Of a stretch of DNA of 64,000 nt, positions 36,640 to 45,199 are shown in pieces. The notes beneath the pieces are model-generated. The model was given only the letters and a program-made list of their open reading frames with translations, had not been told where the DNA came from and made no database searches. Numbering within the stretch: position 1 is the stretch's first letter; the number at the start of each line of letters is the position of its first letter. The stretch is from JAWKWA01 sp041397765 (GTDB lineage: Bacteria > Pseudomonadota > Alphaproteobacteria > Rhizobiales > Hyphomicrobiaceae), in contig JAWKWA010000003.1 in the NCBI GenBank assembly GCA_041397765.1, forward strand, positions 1 through 64,000, given 5' to 3'. Position numbers and translations under genes: made by a program.

Positions 36640-39525
36640 ATGACGCTCATCAAGGAAACCGACTACGGAACGCCCGCCTCCGACAGCGAGCGCATGGTGA
36701 CGCTCGAGATCGACGGCCAGCAGATCACGGTGCCCGAGGGCACCACGATCATGCACGCCGCCATGCAGCTCGGCACCATGATCCCCAAACTCTGCGCCAC
36801 CGACAGCCTCGAGCCCTTCGGCTCCTGCCGGCTCTGTCTCGTCGAGATCGAGGGCCGCAAGGGCACGCCGTCCTCGTGCACCACGCCGGTCGCGGCCGGC
36901 ATCAAGGTTCACACCCAGACCGATCGCCTCGCCCGCATCCGCCGCGGTGTCATGGAGCTCTACATCTCCGACCATCCGCTCGACTGCCTGACCTGCGCGG
37001 CGAACGGCGATTGCGAGTTGCAGGACATGGCGGGCGCCGTCGGCCTGCGCGAGGTGCGCTATGGCTATGATGGCGCCAATCACGTCTCCGCAAATCACGA
37101 CGGTGCCGCCAATCCGCTGTTTGCCGGCAAGGACGAATCGAACCCCTATTTCACCTTCGATGCCGCCAAGTGCATCGTCTGCTCGCGCTGCGTGCGGGCC
37201 TGCGAGGAGGTGCAGGGCACCTTCGCGCTCACCATCGAGGGGCGCGGTTTCGATTCCAAGGTGGCAGCCGGCGCCAACGAGGGTTTCCTCGCCTCCGAAT
37301 GCGTCTCCTGCGGCGCCTGCGTCCAGGCCTGCCCGACTGCCACGCTCACCGAGAAATCGGTGATCGCCATGGGCCAGCCCGATCACAGCGTGCTGACGAC
37401 CTGCGCCTATTGCGGCGTCGGCTGCTCGTTCAAGGCCGAGATGCAGGGCGACCGCGTGGTCCGCATGGTTCCCTACAAGGACGGCGGCGCCAATGAGGGC
37501 CATTCCTGCGTGAAGGGCCGTTTCGCCTGGGGCTATGCAACCCACAAGGACCGCGTCACCAAGCCGATGGTGCGCGACCGCATCACCGATCCCTGGCGCG
37601 AGGTCAGCTGGGACGAGGCGATCGGCCATGCCGCCCGCCGCTTCCAGGAGATCCAGCAGAAACACGGCCGCGCCTCGATCGGCGGCATCACCTCCTCGCG
37701 CTGCACCAACGAGGAGGTCTGGGTCGTCCAGAAGATGGTCCGCGCCGCCTTCGGCAACAACAATGTCGACACCTGCGCGCGCGTCTGCCATTCGCCGACC
37801 GGCTTCGGCCTGTCGCGCACCTTCGGCACATCGGCCGGCACGCAGAACTTCAAGAGCGTCGAGAAGGCCGACGTCATCCTGCTGATCGGCGCCAACCCGA
37901 CCGACGGCCATCCGGTGTTCGCCTCGCGCATGAAGAGGCGCCTGCGCGAGGGCGCCAGGCTCATCGTCGTCGATCCGCGCCGCATCGATCTGGTGCGCTC
38001 GGCGCATATCGAGGCGAGCCACCATCTGCAGCTGCGCCCCGGCACCAATGTCGCCATCGTCAATGCGCTCGCCCATGTGGTCGTCACCGAGGGCCTCGTC
38101 GCCCGCGACTATGTCGCCGAGCGCTGCGAGCCGGAGGATTTCGCGCGCTGGGAGGCGTTCATCGCCGAGGAGCGCAACTCGCCCGAGGCTCTGGAGCCGG
38201 TGACGGGCGTGCCGGCCGCCGAGATCCGCGCCGCGGCCCGCCTCTATGCCACCGGCGGCAATGCGGCGATCTATTACGGCCTCGGCGTCACCGAGCACAG
38301 CCAGGGCTCGACCATGGTGATGGGCCTCGCCAATCTCGCCATGGCGACCGGCAATGTCGGTCGCGAGGGCGTCGGCGTGAACCCGCTGCGCGGCCAGAAC
38401 AACGTGCAGGGCTCCTGCGACATGGGTTCGTTCCCGCACGAGCTGTCGGGCTACCGCCACGTCTCCAACGACGACGTGCGTTCGATGTTCGAGGGAGTGT
38501 GGGGCGCGACCCTCGATCCCGAGCCGGGCCTGCGCATCCCCAACATGCTGGATGCCGCCGTCGCCGGCTCGTTCCGCGGCCTTTTCGTGCAGGGCGAGGA
38601 CATCGCCCAGTCCGATCCCAACACCAAGCACGTCACTGCCGCCCTCGAGGCGATGGATTGCGTCGTCGTGCAGGATCTCTTCCTCAACGAGACGGCGGCC
38701 TTCGCCCATGTCTTCCTGCCCGGCACCTCCTTCCTCGAGAAGGACGGCACCTTCACCAATGCCGAGCGGCGCATCAACCGCGTCCGCCCGGTGATGAAGG
38801 AGAAGTCGGGTCTGTCGGAGTGGGAGACGGTTTGCCGGCTCGCGACCGCCATGGGCTATCCGATGAGCTACGGCCACCCCTCCGAGATCATGGCCGAGAT
38901 CGCCCGCGTGACGCCGACCTTTGCAGGCGTCAGCTTCGAGAAGATCGACCGGCTCGGCTCGGTGCAGTGGCCCTGCAACGACAAGACGCCCGAGCACGGC
39001 ACCGTGACCATGCATGTCGGCGGCTTCGTGCGCGGCAAGGGCCGTTTCATGGTGACGGAGTTCGTGGCGACGCCCGAGCGCGCCAATCGCGAGTTCCCGC
39101 TCATCCTCACCACCGGCCGCATCCTCAGCCAGTACAATGTCGGCGCCCAGACCCGTCGCACCGACAATGTCGTCTGGCATGCCGAGGATGTTCTCGAGAT
39201 CCATCCCCACGATGCCGAGGTGCGCGGCATCGAGGACGGCAAGATGATCTCGCTGTCGAGCCGCATGGGCGCGACCACGCTGCGCGCCCGCATCACCGAT
39301 CGCGTGCCGCCGGGCGTCGTCTACACGACCTTCCACCATCCCCTGTCGGGCGCCAACGTCATCACCACCGAGTTCTCCGACTGGGCGACCAATTGTCCGG
39401 AGTACAAGGTGACGGCGGTCGATGTGCGCCTCTCCAACCAGCCGTCCGACTGGCAGAGGGAGTTCGAGGAGCGCGAGGCCGAGCTGAAGCGCATCGAGCG
39501 GACGCCGGCCGTCGCGGCGGAGTAG
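36640..39525 (+). CDS. fdsA: NAD-dependent formate dehydrogenase alpha (catalytic Mo) subunit
   Basis: A 961-residue molybdoenzyme. The N-terminus holds a ferredoxin-like [2Fe-2S] domain (LCATDSLEPFGSCRLC), a His-Cys [4Fe-4S] segment (HPLDCLTCAANGDC) and a two-cluster domain (CIVCSRCVRACEE, CVSCGACVQACPT). The bis-MGD catalytic domain opens with its own [4Fe-4S] motif (CAYCGVGC). The Mo ligand is cysteine, in DTCARVCHSPT, so this is not a selenoenzyme. KMKRRLREGARL-like and EHSQGSTMVMGL segments are typical of FDH-alpha. It uses the FdsB and FdsG chain to reduce NAD+. Confidence 0.97.
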   Translation: MTLIKETDYGTPASDSERMVTLEIDGQQITVPEGTTIMHAAMQLGTMIPKLCATDSLEPFGSCRLCLVEIEGRKGTPSSCTTPVAAGIKVHTQTDRLARIRRGVMELYISDHPLDCLTCAANGDCELQDMAGAVGLREVRYGYDGANHVSANHDGAANPLFAGKDESNPYFTFDAAKCIVCSRCVRACEEVQGTFALTIEGRGFDSKVAAGANEGFLASECVSCGACVQACPTATLTEKSVIAMGQPDHSVLTTCAYCGVGCSFKAEMQGDRVVRMVPYKDGGANEGHSCVKGRFAWGYATHKDRVTKPMVRDRITDPWREVSWDEAIGHAARRFQEIQQKHGRASIGGITSSRCTNEEVWVVQKMVRAAFGNNNVDTCARVCHSPTGFGLSRTFGTSAGTQNFKSVEKADVILLIGANPTDGHPVFASRMKRRLREGARLIVVDPRRIDLVRSAHIEASHHLQLRPGTNVAIVNALAHVVVTEGLVARDYVAERCEPEDFARWEAFIAEERNSPEALEPVTGVPAAEIRAAARLYATGGNAAIYYGLGVTEHSQGSTMVMGLANLAMATGNVGREGVGVNPLRGQNNVQGSCDMGSFPHELSGYRHVSNDDVRSMFEGVWGATLDPEPGLRIPNMLDAAVAGSFRGLFVQGEDIAQSDPNTKHVTAALEAMDCVVVQDLFLNETAAFAHVFLPGTSFLEKDGTFTNAERRINRVRPVMKEKSGLSEWETVCRLATAMGYPMSYGHPSEIMAEIARVTPTFAGVSFEKIDRLGSVQWPCNDKTPEHGTVTMHVGGFVRGKGRFMVTEFVATPERANREFPLILTTGRILSQYNVGAQTRRTDNVVWHAEDVLEIHPHDAEVRGIEDGKMISLSSRMGATTLRARITDRVPPGVVYTTFHHPLSGANVITTEFSDWATNCPEYKVTAVDVRLSNQPSDWQREFEEREAELKRIERTPAVAAE

Positions 39526-39532
39526 GCGATCC

Positions 39533-40351
39533 GTGACGGCGATCGATCCGCCGGCGCGGCTTGGCCGCCTCAATCCGACGGGCTCGGTGCCTGCGAGCGG
39601 CACCGAGCACCGTCCGGACGGATCGACGCGCGTGCGCGGCTGGCAGCTCGCCGAGGAAGTGCCGGTCGCCGTTCTCGTCAATTCCCTTTCCCATGCCGTG
39701 ATGATGGCGACGCCGGCCGATCTCGGCGATTTCGCCCGCGGCTTCGCGCTGACCGAGGGCCTTGTCGCTTCGGTCGGCGACATTGCCCAGGTGCTCGTCA
39801 TGCCGGTCGAGAACGGTATCGCCGTCGACATCGCGCTGGTGCCTGGCCGATCCCCCGGCCGCGACCGCGGCGGACGCGCCATCGAGGGGCGCTCGGGCTG
39901 CGGCATCTGCGGGGTGTCGGAGATCGAGGACGTGGTGAGGGTCGAGGGGCGCGTCGCGCGCGGGATCGATGTGTCGGCCGCCGCGATGTTGAGCGCCGGG
40001 CGCGCGCTCGCCGCCGCCCAGCCGATCAACGCCCTCAACCGCTCGGTTCATGCCGCCGCCTGGTGCGATCGCGACGGCCGCATCCTCATGGTGCGCGAGG
40101 ATGTCGGCCGCCACAACGCGCTCGACAAGCTCATCGGCGCGCTGGCCGTGGCCGGCACCGACATGAGGACGGGCTTCGTCCTGATGTCGAGCCGCTGCTC
40201 GTTCGAGCTCGTGCAGAAGGCGGCGATCGCCGGCGTCACGGCCCTCGTCACCGTATCGGCCCCGACCGCGCTCGCGCTTGGGATCGCCGAGCGCACGGGG
40301 TTGCGTCTTGCCGCGCTTGCCGGCGATGGTGTCATCGTGTTCAACGAGTGA
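39533..40351 (+). CDS. fdhD: Formate dehydrogenase accessory sulfurtransferase (FdhD/FdsC)
   Basis: A 272-residue FdhD-family protein needed to sulfurate the Mo cofactor for formate dehydrogenase. The functional Cys pair is in GCGICGVSE. Other family blocks are VREDVGRHNALDKLIG and SSRCSFELVQKAAIAGV. GTG 39533 follows the fdsA stop by 7 bp. It occupies the place of fdsC in the fdsGBACD operons of other alphaproteobacteria, where FdsC is itself an FdhD homologue, so both names are reasonable. Confidence 0.94.
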   Translation: MTAIDPPARLGRLNPTGSVPASGTEHRPDGSTRVRGWQLAEEVPVAVLVNSLSHAVMMATPADLGDFARGFALTEGLVASVGDIAQVLVMPVENGIAVDIALVPGRSPGRDRGGRAIEGRSGCGICGVSEIEDVVRVEGRVARGIDVSAAAMLSAGRALAAAQPINALNRSVHAAAWCDRDGRILMVREDVGRHNALDKLIGALAVAGTDMRTGFVLMSSRCSFELVQKAAIAGVTALVTVSAPTALALGIAERTGLRLAALAGDGVIVFNE

Positions 40352-40434
40352 GCCCGACGGGCTCGGCGCGTCTCGCCAGCCCCCTCGTGGCAGAGTGCCA
40401 TCCGGATCGACAGCAGAGGACAGGTGGAGCCTTC

Positions 40435-40656
40435 ATGGAAACCCGCGACATGGTCCGCATGGCCAACCAGATCGCCGACTTCTTCTCGGCCTACGGCCAT
40501 GACGAGGCGGTCAAGGAGACCGCCAACCACATCCGCATGTTCTGGGAGCCGCGCATGCGCATCCAGCTCCACGACCATGTCGCCAAGGGTGCCGAGGGCC
40601 TGAAGGCGGTCGTCGTCGAGGCGGTCGGGCGGCTGACGCCCCCGAAGGCGGCCTAG
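40435..40656 (+). CDS. fdsD: Formate dehydrogenase delta subunit
   Basis: A 73-residue small protein (METRDMVRMANQIADFFSAY, then HIRMFWEPRMR) matching the FdsD family, which ends fdsGBACD operons and is needed for an active, properly assembled enzyme. It lies 83 bp after fdhD. Its stop is followed at once by the duplicated palindromic element. Confidence 0.92.
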   Translation: METRDMVRMANQIADFFSAYGHDEAVKETANHIRMFWEPRMRIQLHDHVAKGAEGLKAVVVEAVGRLTPPKAA

Positions 40657-40794
40657 AGCCTGATCGGTCGAGATGCTCGCGCCTGCGCGGGCATCGAGAG
40701 CGTGAATCAGACTCGTCGGAAAAGAGAGCCTGATCGGTCGAGATGCTCGCGCCTGCGCGGGCATCGAGAGCGTGAATCAGACTCGTCGGAAAAG
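40655..40794. repeat. Two identical tandem copies of a 70-bp palindromic element
   Basis: Copies at 40655-40724 and 40725-40794 appear base-for-base identical. Each is an imperfect palindrome: the left half begins GAGCCTGATC and reaches ATGCTCGCGC, while the right half mirrors it through GCGGGCATCGAGAGCG to AATCAGACTC. A shorter diverged copy starts near 40798. It lies between the convergent fdsD and ABC-F genes and could act as a two-way terminator. Confidence 0.9.
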
Positions 40795-40842
40795 AATCCC
40801 TGATCGCCGGAGATGCGGGCGCAAGCGCGCCTCTCGATCGCT

Positions 40843-42744
40843 TCAGGCCTCGGCCTCCGCCGCCTCATAGGCCTCGAGGGCCTCGAGCCAGGCCGCCTCG
40901 GCCTCCTCGAGCGATTTGGCGAGCTGGCCGCGCTCGCGCCCGAGCAGCGCGGCCTTCGAGGGGTCGCGCGCATAGAGCCCCTGATCGCCGAGCTTCCTGT
41001 CGATCTCGGCGATCTGCCGGCCGAACTCCTCGATGCGCTTCTCGTGACTCTGCACGACCTTCTTCAACGGCGCGAGACCGGCACGGCGCTGGGCTGCCTC
41101 GCGACGCTGGTCGGAACGGGCCGCCGCCGATCCCGGCACGCTCTCCGAGGCGCGCTCGCGTCCCCGCACCCGCCCCTCGCGCTCGGCGAGGCACTCCGAC
41201 CGGTACTCGTCGATGTCGCCCTCATAGCTCGCAACCGCGCCGTTGCGGACCACCCAGAGCCGGTCGGCCGAGGCCTCGATCAGATGGCGGTCGTGGCTGA
41301 TGAGGATGACTGCGCCCTCAAAGTCGTTGAGCGCGTGGATCAGCGCCTCGCGGCTATCGACGTCGAGATGGTTGGTCGGCTCGTCGAGGATCAGGAGGTG
41401 GGGCGCATGGAAGGTCGCCAGGGCGAACAGCAGCCGCGCCTTCTCGCCACCCGACAGCTTATGCGCCTCGGTGTCGGCCTTCTCGACGCCGAAACCGATG
41501 GTGCCGAGCCGGGCGCGGCGCTGCGCCTCGGTCGCCTCCGGCATCAGCTTCACCATGTGGTCGAACGGCGTCATGCGCGCCGGCAGATCGTCCATCTGGT
41601 GCTGCGCGAAGAAGCCGACCACCAGCTTGTCCGAGCCGATCCGCCGGCCCTCCAGCGGCGCGAGCCGGCCGGCGATCAGCTTGGCGAGCGTGGACTTGCC
41701 GTTGCCGTTCTGGCCGAGCAGGCCGATGCGGTCGTCGCGGTCGATCCTGAGGTTGAGGCCCGAGAGGATCGGCCGACCCGGCTCGTAGCCGGCCTTGGCA
41801 TCGTCGAGCCGGATGATCGGATTGCCGAACGCCTTCGTCGGGCTCGGGAAATTGAACGGGACGACGCGATCCTCGATCTCCTCGGCGATCGGCTGCATGC
41901 GCTCCAGCGCCTTCAGCCGGCTCTGCGCCTGGCGGGCCTTGGAGGCCTTGTAGCGGAAGCGGTCGATGAAGGCCTGCATGTGCCGGCGCTGATCGTCCTG
42001 CTTCTTCTTCAGCTTGAGGTCGAGGAGCTGGCGCTCGCGCCGCGCACTCTCGAAATCGTCGTAGCCGCCCTGGTAGAAGGTCAGCCGCCCGCGATCGAGA
42101 TGGAGAATGGCATTGACCGCGCGATTGAGCAGCTCGCGGTCGTGGCTGACCATGATGACGGTGTGGGGATAGGTCCGCAAGTGCGCCTCGAGCCACATCG
42201 TGCCCTCGAGGTCGAGATAGTTGGTCGGCTCGTCGAGCAGGAGGAGGTCGGGCTCGAGGAAGAGGATGGCGGCGAGCGCGACGCGCATCCGCCAGCCGCC
42301 GGAGAATTCTGCGCAGGCCCGTCGCTGCGTCGCCTCGTCGAAGCCGAGGCCGGCGAGGATGGTGGCCGCCCGCGCCGGCGCGGTATGCGCGCCGATGTCG
42401 GCAAGCCGCAGATGGATTTCGGCGATGCGGGCCGGGTCGCTCGCCGTCTCGGCCTCGCGCATCAGCCGGTCGCGCTCGCGGTCGGCGGCGAGCACCCAGT
42501 CGATGAGGCTTTCGGGTCCCCCCGGCGCCTCCTGCGCGACGATGCCGATGCGGGCATTGCGCGTCGTCGTGATCGTGCCCTGGTCGGGCTGGATCTCGCC
42601 GGAGATCAGCCGCAGCAGGGTGGTCTTGCCGGTGCCGTTGCGCCCGACGAGGCCGACCTTGTGCCCGGTCGGAATCCCCGCCGTCGCCCCCTCGAAGATC
42701 GGGCGGCCCTCGATCCGATAGCTGAGCTCGTTGACGTGCAGCAT
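40843..42744 (-). CDS. ABC-F family ATPase (YheS/Uup-like)
   Basis: A 633-residue soluble protein with two ATP-binding domains and no membrane segments. Walker A motifs are GRNGTGKT (first domain) and GQNGNGKST (second). Signature motifs are FSGGWRMRV and LSGGEKARL, and Walker B is LLLLDEPTNYLD and LILDEPTNHLD. A charged linker (LDLKLKKKQDDQRRHMQ) joins the domains, and a C-terminal coiled coil ends in Glu/Ala-rich sequence. ABC-F proteins act on ribosomes; the subtype is closest to YheS by layout, which is inference. It is convergent with the fds operon. Confidence 0.92.
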   Translation of the reverse strand: MLHVNELSYRIEGRPIFEGATAGIPTGHKVGLVGRNGTGKTTLLRLISGEIQPDQGTITTTRNARIGIVAQEAPGGPESLIDWVLAADRERDRLMREAETASDPARIAEIHLRLADIGAHTAPARAATILAGLGFDEATQRRACAEFSGGWRMRVALAAILFLEPDLLLLDEPTNYLDLEGTMWLEAHLRTYPHTVIMVSHDRELLNRAVNAILHLDRGRLTFYQGGYDDFESARRERQLLDLKLKKKQDDQRRHMQAFIDRFRYKASKARQAQSRLKALERMQPIAEEIEDRVVPFNFPSPTKAFGNPIIRLDDAKAGYEPGRPILSGLNLRIDRDDRIGLLGQNGNGKSTLAKLIAGRLAPLEGRRIGSDKLVVGFFAQHQMDDLPARMTPFDHMVKLMPEATEAQRRARLGTIGFGVEKADTEAHKLSGGEKARLLFALATFHAPHLLILDEPTNHLDVDSREALIHALNDFEGAVILISHDRHLIEASADRLWVVRNGAVASYEGDIDEYRSECLAEREGRVRGRERASESVPGSAAARSDQRREAAQRRAGLAPLKKVVQSHEKRIEEFGRQIAEIDRKLGDQGLYARDPSKAALLGRERGQLAKSLEEAEAAWLEALEAYEAAEAEA

Positions 42745-42832
42745 GGGGCGAGGGGATAGCCGAGACCGGCGATCCTGTCACCTGCAGGCAGAGCTGGCGC
42801 GGCGCCTTCGCACCTCGGCCGCGCCGGCCCTG

Positions 42833-44032
42833 TCACAGGATGAAATCGCTTGCGTCGAGCGCGCCGGCATCGACGCCGGCCAGCAGGATCCGGTCGGCGC
42901 CCATGTCGATCAGCGCGCCACCGCGCACGTCGCGGATGTCGAGATCGGCGAAATCGGCATGGAAGTCGCTGAGGTCGATGCGGTCGCCGCCATGGAAATC
43001 GCGGACCCGGTCGTAGCCGCCGCCTTCCTCGAGCACGAAGATGTCGCGCCCCGATCCGCCATGCAGCTCGTCCCGCCCCGCGCCCCCCTCCAGGATGTCG
43101 CCGCCAGAGCCGCCCTTGAGGATGTCGCGGCCCTCGCCGCCATGGATCTCGTCGCGACCCGCCCCGCCCGAGACACGGTCGTTTCCGGCGCCCGCATCCA
43201 CCGTGTCGCCGCCGCGCCCGGCCCGGATGTCGTCGGCAAGATAGGTCCCGGTGATGGTGTCGGAGCTCTTGGTCCCCTTCAGCACGAAATAGTCGTCGCG
43301 CGAAAGCGTGCCCTTGTCGGCATCGATGGCGTAGATCTTCCGCCCGAACGCCACCTGCTCGACATCGAAGAGAGCGTCCTGTCCCTCCGCATGGCTCGTC
43401 AGATAGACGACGCCGCCGCCGAAGGTGATGTCGTAGCGCCCGATCGAGCCAGAGAACAGCGCGATATCGCCGCCCGAGCCGCCGTCCATCCAGTCGTCGC
43501 CCGTGCCGCCGATCAGGATGTCGGTTCCTGATTCGCCGGCGAGATAGTCGCTGTCGCCGCCGCCATCGAGCATGTCGGCGCCCTCGTCGCCGTGCAGCGC
43601 GTCGAGCCCGGCGCCGCCTTTCACGATGTCGAGGCCCGAGCCCGCCTCGATCACGTCGTCGCCGGCCCCGCCGATCATGCGGTCGTCGCCGGAATTGCCG
43701 ACGAGGTAGTCGCTGCCCGCCTCGCCATAGACGGTGTCGTCGTCATTGCCGCCGAAAAGGAGATCGTCGCCCGCGCCGCCGAAGATGCGGTCGTTGCCGT
43801 TGCCGGCGTGGATGGAATCGGCGCCGTTCTCGCCATAGAGCGTGTCGTCGCCGTCGGCCGTCTTCATGAAGTCGTCGCCGTCGCCACCAAAAATGATGTC
43901 GTCGCCGGCGAAGGAATAGATCTCGTCCGAGCCGCCGCGCGCGTCGATGACGTCGGCGCCGTCGGTGGTCTGGATGAGCTCGGCCTTGTCGGTGCCGGTG
44001 AACGTGGCCGTCGGCCGTGCGCTGCGTGCCAT
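42833..44032 (-). CDS. RTX (hemolysin-type) calcium-binding repeat protein
   Basis: A 399-residue acidic protein built from GGxGxDxLx nonapeptides in two blocks (about residues 25-180 and 265-360), which fold as calcium-binding beta-rolls. A non-repeat segment (IGRYDITFGGGVVYL, FDVEQVAFGRKIYAI) separates them. The C-terminus (DRILLAGVDAGALDASDFIL) fits a type I secretion signal. It has no N-terminal signal peptide and no enzymatic domain. ATG 44032 has GAGG upstream; the frame is open to 44086. No type I transporter gene is nearby. Confidence 0.85.
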   Translation of the reverse strand: MARSARPTATFTGTDKAELIQTTDGADVIDARGGSDEIYSFAGDDIIFGGDGDDFMKTADGDDTLYGENGADSIHAGNGNDRIFGGAGDDLLFGGNDDDTVYGEAGSDYLVGNSGDDRMIGGAGDDVIEAGSGLDIVKGGAGLDALHGDEGADMLDGGGDSDYLAGESGTDILIGGTGDDWMDGGSGGDIALFSGSIGRYDITFGGGVVYLTSHAEGQDALFDVEQVAFGRKIYAIDADKGTLSRDDYFVLKGTKSSDTITGTYLADDIRAGRGGDTVDAGAGNDRVSGGAGRDEIHGGEGRDILKGGSGGDILEGGAGRDELHGGSGRDIFVLEEGGGYDRVRDFHGGDRIDLSDFHADFADLDIRDVRGGALIDMGADRILLAGVDAGALDASDFIL

Positions 44033-44140
44033 GGTGATCCTCGGGAGATGATGGTCCGCACCGGGAAGGACGGACGCGAGGATCAAGCAAGTCCCATGCC
44101 TGTCGGCCGCCGCGATCAGCCATACGGGCTGCCGGCGCCG

Positions 44141-44533
44141 TCACACTTTCGGCTTGAAGGCCTCGTCGACCGGCACGCGATAGCCGTTGGCGAGGCGATT
44201 GGTCATGTTGGCGAGGCCGACGACCGCCATCAGCTCGTTGAGCTGCGCCTCGCTCGCCCCCTTGGCGCGGGCCGAGGCCGTATGGCTCGCCATGCAGTAC
44301 TCGCAATTGTTGGTGACGGAGATCGCCACATAGACGAGCTCCTTGGTGAGGGGATCGAGCGCCCCCGGCCCCATGATCTCCTTCAGGCTCGCCCAGACAT
44401 GAGCCAGCATGCGCGGCTCGTTGGCGAGGTACTTCCAGAAATTGTTGACGTCGGCGACGTTGCGGCTGGCCTTGATGTCGTCGAATACCGCGCGCACCGC
44501 CGCGCTGGCTTCCTCGTACTCGATCGGTTTCAT
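44141..44533 (-). CDS. Carboxymuconolactone decarboxylase/AhpD-like protein
   Basis: A 130-residue helical protein of the AhpD-like fold with the redox pair CEYC (Cys77, Cys80) followed by ASHT, as in peroxidase-related members. AAGGAG is well placed before the ATG at 44533. It is divergent from ndk (91 bp between starts). Probable peroxidase or thiol-redox role; the substrate is not known. Confidence 0.87.
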   Translation of the reverse strand: MKPIEYEEASAAVRAVFDDIKASRNVADVNNFWKYLANEPRMLAHVWASLKEIMGPGALDPLTKELVYVAISVTNNCEYCMASHTASARAKGASEAQLNELMAVVGLANMTNRLANGYRVPVDEAFKPKV

Positions 44534-44624
44534 GTGATCCCAACTCCTTGCAGCTCCGATCCGCGACCGGTATAAGGCGCGCGAAAACCACTCCGACAAC
44601 AGATCCGACGAAGAGACGCCGACC

Positions 44625-45047
44625 ATGGCCATTCAGCGCACGTTCTCCATCATCAAGCCCGACGCGACCGCACGCAACCTGACGGGCAAGGTCAACGCCA
44701 TGATCGAGGAGAGCGGCCTCAGGATCATCGCCCAGAAGCGCGTCCGCTGGACGAGGGCCCAGGCCGAGAAGTTCTACGAGGAGCACAAGGAGCGCGGCTT
44801 CTACGGCGAGCTTTGCGACTTCATGACCTCCGGCCCGATCGTCGTGCAGGTGCTCGAGGGCGAGGATGCGATCGCCAGCTACCGCCGGGTGATGGGCGCG
44901 ACCGATCCGGCCAAGGCCGAGGCCGGCACCATCAGGAAGACCCATGCCCGCTCGATGGGCGAGAACTCGGTGCACGGCTCCGACAGCCCGGCGAGCGCCG
45001 AGCGCGAGATCGCGCTCAACTTCCGCCTCGACGAGATCGTCGGCTGA
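44625..45047 (+). CDS. ndk: Nucleoside diphosphate kinase
   Basis: A 140-residue kinase that equilibrates NTP and dNTP pools. The phospho-accepting His117 is in NSVHGSDS; IIKPDA at 9-14, RVMGATDP and the end of the Kpn loop are standard. The length is normal. A terminator follows at 45116. Confidence 0.98.
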   Translation: MAIQRTFSIIKPDATARNLTGKVNAMIEESGLRIIAQKRVRWTRAQAEKFYEEHKERGFYGELCDFMTSGPIVVQVLEGEDAIASYRRVMGATDPAKAEAGTIRKTHARSMGENSVHGSDSPASAEREIALNFRLDEIVG

Positions 45048-45115
45048 TCGATGCCGAGCTGCCGGGGCCGGCCGACCTGCCGAACCTGCCGCAGTCGCCA
45101 TCGACGGGCCTCAAG

Positions 45116-45142
45116 AGGGCGCCTCGCAACGGGCGCCCTTTT
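45116..45142 (+). terminator. Rho-independent terminator after ndk
   Basis: An 8-bp GC stem (45116-45123 with 45132-45139) and an 8-nt loop are followed by TTTT at 45139-45142, about 70 bp after the ndk stop. Confidence 0.8.
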
Positions 45143-45199
45143 GCATGAATGGCCCTCGCTCTCATGCCCCGCCGACACGCGAAACGGCCGCTTGCGGGC

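Noticed and set aside
40813..42759. Plus-strand open frame opposite the ABC-F gene
   Set aside because: Composition (Leu, Arg, Asp, Glu rich without motifs) mirrors the ABC-F gene, whose ATPase motifs are unambiguous.
44533..44632. An upstream extension of the AhpD-like protein beyond 44533
   Set aside because: AAGGAG sits correctly before the ATG at 44533 and the extension overlaps the divergent ndk start.
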